A stretch of DNA of 19,903 nt from an uncultured Cloacibacillus sp. (GTDB taxonomy: Bacteria; Synergistota; Synergistia; Synergistales; Synergistaceae), in contig URAG01000040.1 of NCBI GenBank assembly GCA_900545755.1, forward strand, positions 1 to 19,903. The letters are read 5' to 3'. The position numbers and the translations under genes are program-made. The notes under the pieces were generated by a model that was not told where the DNA came from, ran no database searches, and saw nothing but the letters and a program-made list of their open reading frames with translations. Shown piece after piece: positions 7,044 through 14,523 of the stretch (position 1 is its first letter; every line of letters begins with the position of its first letter).

Positions 7044-8330
7044 CTAGAGGTTGCCTATCATTTTTAGGCTCCACCGGTCTTCGTCGCGCTCGTCGTATTC
7101 GACTTCAAATGATATATATTCTGTAGCGCGCCAGCCGAGAGCGCCGTTGAAAACGCCGTCCTCGCGCAGGCGAATCCATGCGTAAGGCTTATGAAGCTCC
7201 GCGTCCAGCGACAGCTTGCCCCACCACATTTCATCCTCCGTGTCCCATTCGCCTCCAAGCCAAAGATTGCGCACCATCGGACGCCATCGCAGGCCGAAGC
7301 GCCCGTTGATGTCCCAGTCGCGAAGGCCGAGGATACCCTCTGCATACGCCTCCATGTCAAGATCGCGTATAATTTCGACCTTCCGTCCAAGGTGCAGGCC
7401 TAGTTCCGCAGATTTGTCAGAAGTCCCAGCGTAAATAGTCGCCCACGCCGCTATAGTGTAATTGCGGCTGTCTATGCGCACGTTCATATTCGATATCTGC
7501 GAAGCCTGGAAGACGGCCTCGGCGGACGAGTTCGAACGCCGTACAAGCATCTGGCCGTTTATATATCCTTCTGTCCACTTAGAAAGATCAGTGGAATGCT
7601 TCGCGGCCCACTTGACCGGCAGGCCGACGAGCGGAGCTAAGTGTCCCTGGAGGTCGTCGCGGAATTCGCCGTAAAGCAACGTCGGCAGCGACGTCGATGT
7701 AAACGTTGGGTTGACGGCCAATATCATCGGCATCTGCGGAACGAACGAAACCGAAAGAACAGCCTCAGCATCGCCGCGAGTTACGAGCATTTCCGGCGTC
7801 CATCCTGGCAAGCGCTCTCCTGCGAGAGAGTTGATCTTATCTTGAAGCGCCCTGTCAGACCACGAAAGCGACTCAAGCGGTACGCCGCTCAAAAGAACTG
7901 CGATCTCGTCTGCAAGTCCTGACATGTCCCTCTGGAACCACTCTAACGGCATATCGCGCAGCGACGGTACGGCGACGTCGACGCGCCAGAGAAGTTCGTC
8001 ACCGGCAGAGTCGAACCGTACCACAGCGGCGCCGCGTCCCTGTGATACGACAGACACGCGGTACCCAGCAAAGAGCCGTCTTGCCACAGTCTGCAAAATC
8101 TCCGCTCTATATGCAGAGCTTCCCGACTGCGGAATACTTTCTGCTACCGCCGTCAGCGTCTGTACGGCGAGCTCCTCCTGCCAATCCTTCAATCCCTCGG
8201 CAGTTATAGAAACGGCCCAAGCCGGACCAGCGGCAAGCAAAAATGTTGCGGCAATAAAAATTGCCGCAACTATAATACTCTTACAAGACTTTTTTAGAGG
8301 CTTAGAAGAGCTCTCCGAAGCCAAAGACAA
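7044..8330 (-). CDS. Unrecognised exported protein, probably envelope or outer-membrane associated
   Basis: I do not recognise this protein of about 428 aa. A Lys-rich start (KPLKKSCK), a hydrophobic run (SIIVAAIFIAATFLLAAG) and PAWA-VS form a clear signal peptide with a likely cleavage site. The middle is mixed alpha/beta. The last 150 or so residues alternate polar and hydrophobic with many Trp and Tyr (for example WRPMVRNLWLGGEWDTED and WIRLREDGVFNGALGWR) and end WSLKMIGNL, a pattern typical of outer-membrane beta-strands. No lipobox is seen. The start is uncertain: a TTG at 8330 has GAGGA 8 nt upstream, and TTGs at 8324 and 8360 or a GTG at 8345 are alternatives. It overlaps the bamA 3' end by 29 bases and lies 22 bases before lpxD. 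The location points to outer-membrane assembly or LPS handling, but this is inference. Confidence 0.7.
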   Translation of the reverse strand: MSLASESSSKPLKKSCKSIIVAAIFIAATFLLAAGPAWAVSITAEGLKDWQEELAVQTLTAVAESIPQSGSSAYRAEILQTVARRLFAGYRVSVVSQGRGAAVVRFDSAGDELLWRVDVAVPSLRDMPLEWFQRDMSGLADEIAVLLSGVPLESLSWSDRALQDKINSLAGERLPGWTPEMLVTRGDAEAVLSVSFVPQMPMILAVNPTFTSTSLPTLLYGEFRDDLQGHLAPLVGLPVKWAAKHSTDLSKWTEGYINGQMLVRRSNSSAEAVFQASQISNMNVRIDSRNYTIAAWATIYAGTSDKSAELGLHLGRKVEIIRDLDMEAYAEGILGLRDWDINGRFGLRWRPMVRNLWLGGEWDTEDEMWWGKLSLDAELHKPYAWIRLREDGVFNGALGWRATEYISFEVEYDERDEDRWSLKMIGNL

Positions 8331-10281
8331 ATCTGTCTTCCTCACCGTTAGCGTAATCAAGGCGTAAGTTGCCGAGCGGGGTGTTAAGCCTTATACCAAC
8401 GCCAGGCGAATCGCCCCAATCATCGTCGCCATATATAACTTCCTGTCCATTTCTGGTTTTGCCGGAATCCCATGCCCTACCTATGTCGTAGAAGAAGACC
8501 AGACTGAACATTTTCTGAATGGGGATACGAAGCTCAATATTACCAAGCACAATATTGCGTCCATGGTAGTAGTCGTCGTCGTAGCCGCGCAAAGTCGTGT
8601 CACCGCCGACTTCATAAAGTTCATCGTAAGGTACGTCACCACTAGCTGAACCCGCAATCACGCGCGCAGCAAGAATAACAGGCTTACCATCAACGCCGTC
8701 AAGGAATGACGTTTCAAAGATATCCTTGAGGAAGTTGCCTATGGGATAGTAGAAACGTCCCTCAAACCAGTACTTTACATAACTATAATCTATACCCTCG
8801 ACGTCAGCCTTACCGACTTGAACGTTGATAGATTCAATGTCGCCTTTCTGATAGGGCAGGTACTCGTCAAGGTTGAACCGTCGGAACGTAGCAGTCGCAG
8901 AATAGTATTCTCCTTCGCCAAGTTCCTCCTCTCTGATGCCACTTATCATTTCATTGATACTTGCATTTTGACCATAGTTGTTCTTGTCTCTGTAGTGGTT
9001 CCAATCGCTGTCTGACGCATTATTACGTATATTATCATTCTCTGTTTTATGCCAATCAAGCAACAGATACCAGTTATATTTAGACTCCTCCGCGAATTTC
9101 TTACCAAATCCGACAAAAGCACCAAAACGGTCTCTGTCATACTCCAGATATTCAATATCATCTTCATAGTAATAGATATCGTCCCAAGCACGCTTATAAA
9201 CTCCGACGCGCCATGCAAACACCTTGTGGCTCATATATGGTTGCTCTAATGTGAGCCAATATTCCTCGCGGTCGCCGAGTTCAAAACCGACGCTGAGTCT
9301 GTTGCCTGTTCCCCAGATGTTTGAGTTCTCGTAACTCATACCGCCACCGAAACCGCTCTGTGTTCCATAGGCGACATTGAAACCAAGCCGCCCGGTGCGG
9401 GCTTCTTCAACAGTAAGTACGAGTATGACTTCGTCTGGATTTTCTCCCGGTTCGAAGTTGACGTTTACGTCGCTGAAATATCCAAGTCCCTGCAAGCGGT
9501 TCAGTGTAAGACGCAGCTCGTTAGAGTTGAACTTTTCGCCGACCTTAACTCTTATGTAGCGCTCGATTATTTTTGTCTTTGTGATTCTGTTGCCCTGAAT
9601 GACGATTTCTGAGACTTTCGGCTCAAGTATTTCGACAGTTATGATGTCGCCGTCTATTTTGACGTCGCGGACGTTAGCCATAACATATCCGTCAACCTGA
9701 TATTTTTCTTTGATTCTCTGAAGGTCGTTGCGGAAGAATGTGCGGTTAAAAATCATTCCCGGCTGAGTAAATACGATCTTGCTCAGCTCTTCGCTTGAGT
9801 AGACGGTATTACCGACGAATCGTATTTCGCCGACTTTCGGGTTTTCCTGCACAAGGAACGTGACTTTGACTCCGCCCTCTACGTCGGAGACTCTGTAATC
9901 AGTAGCGCTGAAGAAACCGAGCTCGAATATCGCCTCCGCGTCTTTGCGCAGCTTTTCTTCGTCCACATGTTCTCCTGCTTTGGTAGTCACTACGCTCATG
10001 ATATGTTCGGCCGCCACTTCGCTGTTGCCCTCAAGGCCGACGTTCATTATTACGGGCCCTGCCAGCTCCGCAATAGAAGGCGGCTCTATAAGCCTTTCGT
10101 TTTCCGGCGGCGTCTGCGCGCCTGGCTGAAGCGTAGAACCTCCACCGTTTAATACGCTGGAGGAAAAGCCCGACGGCAGCGAATTCTGTGCATCAAGGCT
10201 CTCGTCCGCGGCGTACACCGCCTGCGAGGCCAGCATTATCGCCGCCGCTGAGAGCGCCAGCAATTTGGTTCGCATCAACAC
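8302..10281 (-). CDS. bamA: Outer membrane protein assembly factor BamA (Omp85 family, three POTRA domains)
   Basis: Omp85 insertase that folds beta-barrel proteins into the outer membrane. The 659-aa precursor has a signal peptide (about 1-24, ending AVYA), a Ser/Gly/Pro-rich linker (25-72), three POTRA domains (about 75-148, 149-222 and 223-296, each with the VGLEGN, RFVGNTVYSSEEL or VIQGNRI type start), and a beta-barrel from about 297. GGDTTLRGYDDD (559-570) carries the conserved loop-6 RGY motif. The protein ends FVFGFGELF, with the terminal aromatic of a beta-signal. Proteobacterial BamA has five POTRAs, so this form is short. GTG at 10281 has AAGGAG 9 nt upstream; an ATG two codons later is too far from it. 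Residues 410-458 form a polar, Asn-rich loop in low-GC DNA. Confidence 0.94.
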   Translation of the reverse strand: MLMRTKLLALSAAAIMLASQAVYAADESLDAQNSLPSGFSSSVLNGGGSTLQPGAQTPPENERLIEPPSIAELAGPVIMNVGLEGNSEVAAEHIMSVVTTKAGEHVDEEKLRKDAEAIFELGFFSATDYRVSDVEGGVKVTFLVQENPKVGEIRFVGNTVYSSEELSKIVFTQPGMIFNRTFFRNDLQRIKEKYQVDGYVMANVRDVKIDGDIITVEILEPKVSEIVIQGNRITKTKIIERYIRVKVGEKFNSNELRLTLNRLQGLGYFSDVNVNFEPGENPDEVILVLTVEEARTGRLGFNVAYGTQSGFGGGMSYENSNIWGTGNRLSVGFELGDREEYWLTLEQPYMSHKVFAWRVGVYKRAWDDIYYYEDDIEYLEYDRDRFGAFVGFGKKFAEESKYNWYLLLDWHKTENDNIRNNASDSDWNHYRDKNNYGQNASINEMISGIREEELGEGEYYSATATFRRFNLDEYLPYQKGDIESINVQVGKADVEGIDYSYVKYWFEGRFYYPIGNFLKDIFETSFLDGVDGKPVILAARVIAGSASGDVPYDELYEVGGDTTLRGYDDDYYHGRNIVLGNIELRIPIQKMFSLVFFYDIGRAWDSGKTRNGQEVIYGDDDWGDSPGVGIRLNTPLGNLRLDYANGEEDRFVFGFGELF

Positions 10282-10324
10282 TAATTACCACTCCTTGAAA
10301 CAAAAAACTGAATCAGCTTCAAGC

Positions 10325-10930
10325 CTAATTTATTATCTTTATAGCTGGGGCGTCCCCTCTGAGGCTTTTTTCTCCTATCTGTATAAGCGTCAGCAACTCT
10401 TCCGGCTTGATTCTTTCCGGACGCGCAACCGGAGCCTTTTCCGGAACGTCTGTTATCTGGCGCTCTACTATCTTAGCCGTCAATTTCCGTTGCGTGGCGG
10501 GCTTTTCATTTTCAGCGGAACGCACGGCTACATTGCTCTCCTTCAGCTCTGCGCGCAGCATCTGAAGCAGTTCTTTTTCTTCCGCCGTAACGAATGTAAT
10601 TTCTTCAAACTTATTCTTTTCCACTGTCGTCGGAAGAGCAGCGACGCTATGCGGCCGACCGCTTTCAACCGCTATCGGGAAAGTGCAGAGACACACAATT
10701 ACCATAGCGATGCTGAAAGAACGTGCGCCCAACAATGCGCACGTTCTGAAATTGAACAAACGCTTCGGCTCAACCGACTCCTCGGCCTTCTCCCAGAGCT
10801 CTTCGCGGACGGAACGAAGCTCCGCTGAGAGGCAGTCGGCCTCGGCAACCGCAGATTTCCATTTTTTATTTTCGCAGGCCGCCGTAAGCCGGTCGAGCCA
10901 TCTTTGAAGTCTTGCTGTTTTTTGCGTCAT
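10325..10930 (-). CDS. Hypothetical single-span membrane protein downstream of a sigma factor
   Basis: I do not recognise this 201-aa protein. It has a charged, helical N-terminal part of about 60 residues (MTQKTARLQRWLDRLTAACE onward), one membrane segment (about 64-88, ARSFSIAMVIVCLCTFPIAV), and a C-terminal part of about 110 residues rich in Glu, Lys and Pro. The predicted orientation is N-in, C-out, since the flanking PKR sits before the helix. It lies 36 bases after the sigma gene and 43 bases before bamA. That topology and gene order are those of a membrane anti-sigma factor, but no zinc-finger HxxxCxxC or other anti-sigma motif is visible. A scaffold or envelope protein is equally possible. 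The upstream ribosome binding site is weak (GGGAAC), which may mean dependence on translation of the sigma gene. Confidence 0.65.
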   Translation of the reverse strand: MTQKTARLQRWLDRLTAACENKKWKSAVAEADCLSAELRSVREELWEKAEESVEPKRLFNFRTCALLGARSFSIAMVIVCLCTFPIAVESGRPHSVAALPTTVEKNKFEEITFVTAEEKELLQMLRAELKESNVAVRSAENEKPATQRKLTAKIVERQITDVPEKAPVARPERIKPEELLTLIQIGEKSLRGDAPAIKIIN

Positions 10931-10966
10931 TTGTTATCAGTTCCCAGCCAACCTTGCGCTCCTGCG

Positions 10967-11572
10967 TCAGGCTTTTAACGCAGCCTGAGAGTCCTCTATT
11001 CCGAGCCAGGTTTTGAGTTTGGACAGCGCCTTGCGGCGAATTCTGTAAACATTGCTTACGTCAAGAGATTTTTCCGCTGCGACTTCGTTTGCGACGCGCC
11101 CTTCCATTACAAGCGCGTTGATTATATCTGACTCGCGCTCAGAGAGCTGCGACAGAGCATTTTCAAGGTCTATCGACCATTCGCTGCGGTTCGAGGCGTC
11201 GTTGAACGCAGCGCCGCTTTCCTCGCGGTTCTCAAACGACGCGTCTTCAACCGGCGTCGGCGCTTTAGCCTCTACGCGTTGGAGGAAGTTTATCATTCTT
11301 CCATTGATCTTGTAATATGCATAAGTCGAAAAACAGATGTTCCTGCCTGGATCGAAGGAATCGACTGCATTGATGAGCGCCAACATCCCCTCCTGAATCA
11401 AATCCTGATATGTATTGTAAGGCACTTTTAATTTCTTGGCGAGCCAATATACCATCGGTCTGTTGGCAAGTATAAGCTGTTCTCTCGCCTCTTCGCTGCC
11501 AGCCGCGCATTCGGCCCAGAGCTTAGAATCGTCCAGGCGCGTTTCGGCTTTATATTCAATCGTTTTCTTCAT
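10967..11572 (-). CDS. RNA polymerase sigma-70 family factor (regions 2 and 4)
   Basis: Alternative sigma factor of about 201 aa. Region 2 (about 34-100) is clear: NRPMVYWLAKKLKVPYN, DLIQEGMLALINAVDSFDPG and FSTYAYYKINGRMINFLQR, covering core binding and -10 recognition. An acidic linker (101-136) replaces a full region 3. Region 4 (about 137-188) has LSERESDIINALVMEGRV and a helix-turn-helix ending SNVYRIRRKALSKLK. Region 2 looks like the group 3 kind, while the compact layout is closer to ECF factors. The start is the ATG at 11572 with GGCGGG 5 nt upstream; an in-frame ATG at 11602 lacks a site. It lies directly ahead of a single-span membrane protein and bamA. The regulon cannot be read from the sequence. 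Confidence 0.87.
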   Translation of the reverse strand: MKKTIEYKAETRLDDSKLWAECAAGSEEAREQLILANRPMVYWLAKKLKVPYNTYQDLIQEGMLALINAVDSFDPGRNICFSTYAYYKINGRMINFLQRVEAKAPTPVEDASFENREESGAAFNDASNRSEWSIDLENALSQLSERESDIINALVMEGRVANEVAAEKSLDVSNVYRIRRKALSKLKTWLGIEDSQAALKA

Positions 11573-11638
11573 GCTATCCCGCCTTTTTGCCCACGCCTGC
11601 ATGATCGCAGACGGGCGAAGATCTGCACTATATTTTAT

Positions 11639-11647
11639 ATTTTACCA
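11639..11647 (-). promoter_or_regulatory. Possible internal promoter ahead of the sigma gene
   Basis: On the minus strand TGGTAAAAT fits an extended -10. An overlapping alternative is TTTAAT-17-TATAAA. It lies about 70 nt upstream of the chosen sigma start, in an AT-rich pocket of the 94-base gap after the phosphatase gene. A short GCAGA/TCTGC hairpin sits in the leader. Confidence 0.35.
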
Positions 11648-11666
11648 CACACAGCCATTAAATGCG

Positions 11667-12374
11667 CTACGCGAGCGGCAGGTCCGCGATCTCGCACTCC
11701 GGCACATACATGTGCAGCGTGTCGTTGAGGAAAGACAGAGTAGCCTTGCCGTTTTTGTCTACGTTGACCGCCGATATTGAACAGTTGTCTATACGCATCT
11801 TCCAGAAAATATTTGAACGGGGAATGCCGAGCAGCGGCAGGAATAAGGCACGGAACATGGCTCCATGTCCCACGACTACGATACATCCCTCCGTGCGCGA
11901 AAGCAATTCACTCGCCGCGCGCGACGCGCGCTCATATACGGCGTCAGCCGGCTCGCCGCCCGGCACGGTCACGTTGAGCTCGTTCCTGCGCCATTTATAG
12001 AAAAGCTCTTCTCCGCTGCGCGCCTTGATCTCCGGTACGGTGAGTCCCTCCCACTCGCCGAAGTTCACCTCAGATAGCAGCGGATTCTTTTCTACGCTGA
12101 CGCCAGCATGGTAAGCCGCGATGCATTCGGCCGTCTCGTGCGCCCTGTCAAGAGGGCTGCATATAATGCTCTCGACATTGAGCTTCGAAAGCCGCAGCCC
12201 CGCCCGGCGCGCCTGCTCACGTCCTTCGTTGCAGAGAGGAACATTTGTTGACCCCTGATAACGAAAGTGGTTGTTCCATTCTGTCTTTCCGTGGCGGACA
12301 AAATATATCTTCCTGCCGTCCTCCGGCGCGCTCAGCCCCGGAGCCTCGTCTATATCCTGCTTATTTATTATCAA
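11667..12374 (-). CDS. Histidine phosphatase family protein (phosphoglycerate-mutase-like)
   Basis: A 235-aa member of the histidine phosphatase superfamily, which uses a phospho-histidine intermediate. IYFVRHGKTEWN (about 23-34) contains the nucleophile His28 with Arg27. SPLDRAHETA (73-82) supplies the second Arg. SEVNFGEWEG (101-110) carries the conserved acidic residue, and VVVGHGAMFRA (about 166-176) the second His. These motifs are shared by cobalamin-pathway CobC, cofactor-dependent phosphoglycerate mutase and broad phosphatases, and the substrate cannot be assigned. The length is a little above the usual 200-210 because of an N-terminal extension of about 20 residues. The TTG at 12374 has AGAGG 9 nt upstream; an ATG a few bases before it is out of frame and stops at once. 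It may be the first gene of the envelope transcript. Confidence 0.88.
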   Translation of the reverse strand: MIINKQDIDEAPGLSAPEDGRKIYFVRHGKTEWNNHFRYQGSTNVPLCNEGREQARRAGLRLSKLNVESIICSPLDRAHETAECIAAYHAGVSVEKNPLLSEVNFGEWEGLTVPEIKARSGEELFYKWRRNELNVTVPGGEPADAVYERASRAASELLSRTEGCIVVVGHGAMFRALFLPLLGIPRSNIFWKMRIDNCSISAVNVDKNGKATLSFLNDTLHMYVPECEIADLPLA

Positions 12375-12408
12375 TACATTACGCCTCTTTCCGATTCCAA
12401 CTTTTTTT

Positions 12409-12438
12409 ATAATATCAAATCGCAGGACGGGTTGGCAA
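12409..12438 (-). promoter_or_regulatory. Sigma-A type promoter of the histidine phosphatase gene
   Basis: On the minus strand TTGCCA (12433-12438) is followed after 18 bp by TATTAT (12409-12414). A TGn directly before the -10 makes TGATATTAT. It is well placed about 35 nt upstream of the TTG start. Confidence 0.75.
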
Positions 12439-12490
12439 TATAAGCTAGAAGATGTGGAGAAAGTTTTATATATACGTCATAGGGCAAGGT

Positions 12491-12524
12491 CAAAAATATA
12501 AAAGCTCTCCCTAATGGAGAGCTT
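12491..12524 (-). terminator. Rho-independent terminator of the tRNA pair
   Basis: On the minus strand AAGCTCTCC pairs with GGAGAGCTT (9 bp, 5-nt loop) and is followed by TTATATTTTTG. It begins 15 bases after the CCA end of tRNA-Thr. Confidence 0.88.
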
Positions 12525-12538
12525 ATACTTTCTATATA

Positions 12539-12614
12539 TGGAGCCAGCGTCCGGACTCGAACCGGAGACCTGCGCATTACGAGTGCGCTGCTCTACCAAC
12601 TGAGCTACGCTGGC
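12539..12614 (-). tRNA. tRNA-Thr (anticodon CGT)
   Basis: Complete cloverleaf of 76 nt with encoded CCA. The acceptor stem is GCCAGCG/CGCTGGC. The D arm contains AGCTCAGTTGGTAGAGC. The anticodon stem GCGCA/TGCGC encloses loop CTCGTAA, giving anticodon CGT, which reads ACG. The T arm contains GGTTCGAGTCC. It is processed from the same transcript as tRNA-Gly. Confidence 0.96.
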
Positions 12615-12621
12615 CTCTCTT

Positions 12622-12697
12622 TGGAGCGGACAACGGGATTCGAACCCGCGACCCTTAGCTTGGGAAGCTAATGCTCTACCAACTGAGCTATGTCCGC
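12622..12697 (-). tRNA. tRNA-Gly (anticodon CCC)
   Basis: Complete cloverleaf of 76 nt with encoded CCA. The acceptor stem is GCGGACA/TGTCCGC. The anticodon stem TTAGC/GCTAA encloses loop TTCCCAA, giving anticodon CCC, which reads GGG. The T arm contains GGGTTCGAATCCC. Only 7 nt separate it from tRNA-Thr. Confidence 0.96.
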
Positions 12698-12712
12698 AAC
12701 TCAACGCGGGAT

Positions 12713-12721
12713 ATAATATCA
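12713..12721 (-). promoter_or_regulatory. Extended -10 promoter of the tRNA pair
   Basis: TGATATTAT on the minus strand, about 16 nt upstream of the tRNA-Gly 5' end. The -35 region is weak. The element is identical to that of the phosphatase promoter. Confidence 0.65.
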
Positions 12722-12756
12722 CAACTTTTAAATTACCGCCACTCTTTTTTATAAAT

Positions 12757-13378
12757 TCAACGGCAAAATTTTTGTTCCGCCATATTAGGCACGAAGAACT
12801 GCACCGTCTTTTCAAAGCAAGTTTCACGTCCGCATTCCGCAAAGCTTCCGAACACGTCAAGTATGTACAGGCCGCAGAACGCCTCACCGCCGTGAACCGT
12901 CAGTTCTCCAGAGACGCATTTCTCGCCAAGGTAGAACATCGGTGTGCCTGCATACCTACCAGAGCCGCCGATTGCTATCCTCGCCCGTCTATCTGTCAGA
13001 GTGCTTTATGAAGTATCTCTGCATCATTTCTCCGTTTCTCCGCAGCCCATCGCGTTGTAGCGGAAAGCGTCGAATATTTTATAGAAGTCGAGCCCACGAT
13101 GACAGAGAAAATCGCCGACGACAAAGCCGCCCGGCGTCGCGCGTTGTGGATTGTGGAATCTGTAGGCTCTTGAATTTTGACTATGAAGCATCCCGCCAGC
13201 AATTAAATATAGCGTCGCCTTCGCAGACACCGACGCGCTCGAGTGAGTCGAGCCTTCCTTTAAGACACTTCTGAAGAGTTCTTTCCAGCGCTTGCGCGTG
13301 ACTCCGCTTTTGAAGCCAAGGCAGATGATCCGGCTTTTTACTTTTCAACGGCTTGCTTTTTGCGAACGGAACTGTACT
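12757..13378 (-). pseudogene. Decayed protein-coding gene in at least three frames, weakly RES-domain-like
   Basis: No intact gene lies between the tRNAs and argF. On the minus strand three open fragments in different frames follow one another. Fragment 13378-13181 reads LERTLQKCLKGRLDSLERV. Fragment 13230-13024 includes GGFVVGDFLCHRGLDFYKIF and DAFRYNAMGCGE. Fragment 13005-12757 includes GRYAGTPMFYLGEKCVSGEL and GLYILDVFGSF. Codon-like composition and protein-like strings suggest one gene broken by frameshifts and stops. GRY-GTPMFYLGEKCVSGEL resembles the GR-n-p-G-p-YLa-s---A--E core of RES-domain toxins (NAD-degrading in characterised cases), but the match is by eye. The remainder, 13379-13440, shows nothing. 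Alternatives are an unrelated decayed gene or sequencing indels. Confidence 0.4.
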
Positions 13379-13440
13379 CTACCGCTACAGTTTCGCATAT
13401 TGCCGCCAAGAACGGTAGAACTGGACGTCATTGAATGATA

Positions 13441-13473
13441 AACAAAAGGAGCGCCCACAGAGAACGCTCCTTT
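13441..13473 (-). terminator. Rho-independent terminator after argF/arcB
   Basis: On the minus strand AAAGGAGCG pairs with CGCTCCTTT (9 bp, 11-nt loop), followed by TTGTTTATC. It starts about 30 bases after the stop codon and ends the arginine operon. Confidence 0.85.
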
Positions 13474-13502
13474 GAAATAGCTCTATAGAAAATTTTTGAG
13501 TA

Positions 13503-14456
13503 TTAGAAGTTGCCTATGCTCGCTACCATAACGGCCTTGATTGTGTGCATACGGTTCTCTGCCTCGTCGAACTGGCGAGCATGGCGGGACTCGAAGATAT
13601 CTTCGGTCACTTCGTTGCCTTTGACTGCGGGGAGGCAGTGGAGGAAGATTACGTCGTCGTTGCCGGTCGCTTCGATGAGCTCTCTGTTAACCTGGTAAGG
13701 CTGGAGCAGAGCCTTGCGTTCGGCTGCCTTCGCCTCTTCTCCCATTGACGCCCAGACGTCGGTGTATATCGCGTCGGCGCCCTTGACGGCGGCCTTCGGA
13801 TCGTCTGTGATGGTTATCGTAGCGCCGGATTCGCAGTCCTTCGCTATCTGCTCGCACTCAGCGACGAGCGCTGGATCGGGGAAGAGCTCCTTCGGCGAGC
13901 CGATGACGAAGTGCATGCCCATTTTCGCCGCGCCTATCATTAGGGAGTTGGCAACGTTGTTGCGCCCGTCTCCCACGTAGACGAGGCGGATGCCCTTGAG
14001 TCGTCCAAAGTTCTCGCGTATCGTGAGGAAATCAGCGAGGACCTGCGTCGGGTGGTAGTCGTCGGTGAGTCCGTTCCAGACTGGGACTCCAGCATACTTC
14101 GCGAGGTCTTCGACTACCTTCTGGCTAAAGCCGCGAAACTCAATGCCGTCGAACATACGTCCGAGGACGCGCGCCGTGTCGGCTACGTCTTCCTTATGAC
14201 CAAGCTGAATGTCGTTCTTGCCAAGGTATTCGGGATGTCCGCCTTCGTCGATCGCAGCGACGGTGAATGCGCAGCGCGTGCGCGTGGAGGGCTTCTCAAA
14301 GATGAGTGCGACGTTCTTGCGCTCAAGCAGATTGCCCTTTATGCCGGCGCGTTTTTTATTCTTGAGGTCGGCGGCAAGGTCGAGGAGATATTCAATCTCC
14401 GCCGGCGTATGGTGTTTCAGAGAAATAAGATGGCGGTTGCGAAGATTCACAGGCAT
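13503..14456 (-). CDS. argF: Ornithine carbamoyltransferase (probably the catabolic ArcB role)
   Basis: A 317-aa enzyme that interconverts ornithine plus carbamoyl phosphate with citrulline plus phosphate. The carbamoyl phosphate loop FEKPSTRTR (53-61), HPTQ (135-138), DVWASMGEE (233-241) and HCLPA (273-277) are all present, so the active site is complete. The start ATG at 14456 follows GGGAG. It lies 67 bases after arcA, in the same direction, and is followed by a terminator. Pairing with arginine deiminase suggests the reaction runs toward carbamoyl phosphate, i.e. the ArcB role. The anabolic (ArgF) and catabolic (ArcB) forms cannot be told apart by these motifs, and one enzyme may serve both. 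No carbamate kinase or arginine/ornithine antiporter gene is in the window. Confidence 0.94.
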   Translation of the reverse strand: MPVNLRNRHLISLKHHTPAEIEYLLDLAADLKNKKRAGIKGNLLERKNVALIFEKPSTRTRCAFTVAAIDEGGHPEYLGKNDIQLGHKEDVADTARVLGRMFDGIEFRGFSQKVVEDLAKYAGVPVWNGLTDDYHPTQVLADFLTIRENFGRLKGIRLVYVGDGRNNVANSLMIGAAKMGMHFVIGSPKELFPDPALVAECEQIAKDCESGATITITDDPKAAVKGADAIYTDVWASMGEEAKAAERKALLQPYQVNRELIEATGNDDVIFLHCLPAVKGNEVTEDIFESRHARQFDEAENRMHTIKAVMVASIGNF

Positions 14457-14523
14457 TTGGATTGCTCCCTTCGTGAGTTTTGTATGATTTGGTGGTTCTT
14501 ATTGCGTTTTTGCTTTTCTGCGT

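Noticed and set aside
6539..7126. 195-codon open frame on the plus strand
   Set aside because: Antisense to lpxD and running into the neighbouring gene; no start signal or recognisable domain.
12498..12887. Minus-strand frame of 136 codons containing SSVGRALASQAKGRGFESRC-like text
   Set aside because: This is the well-known spurious translation of tRNA genes, here across tRNA-Gly and tRNA-Thr.
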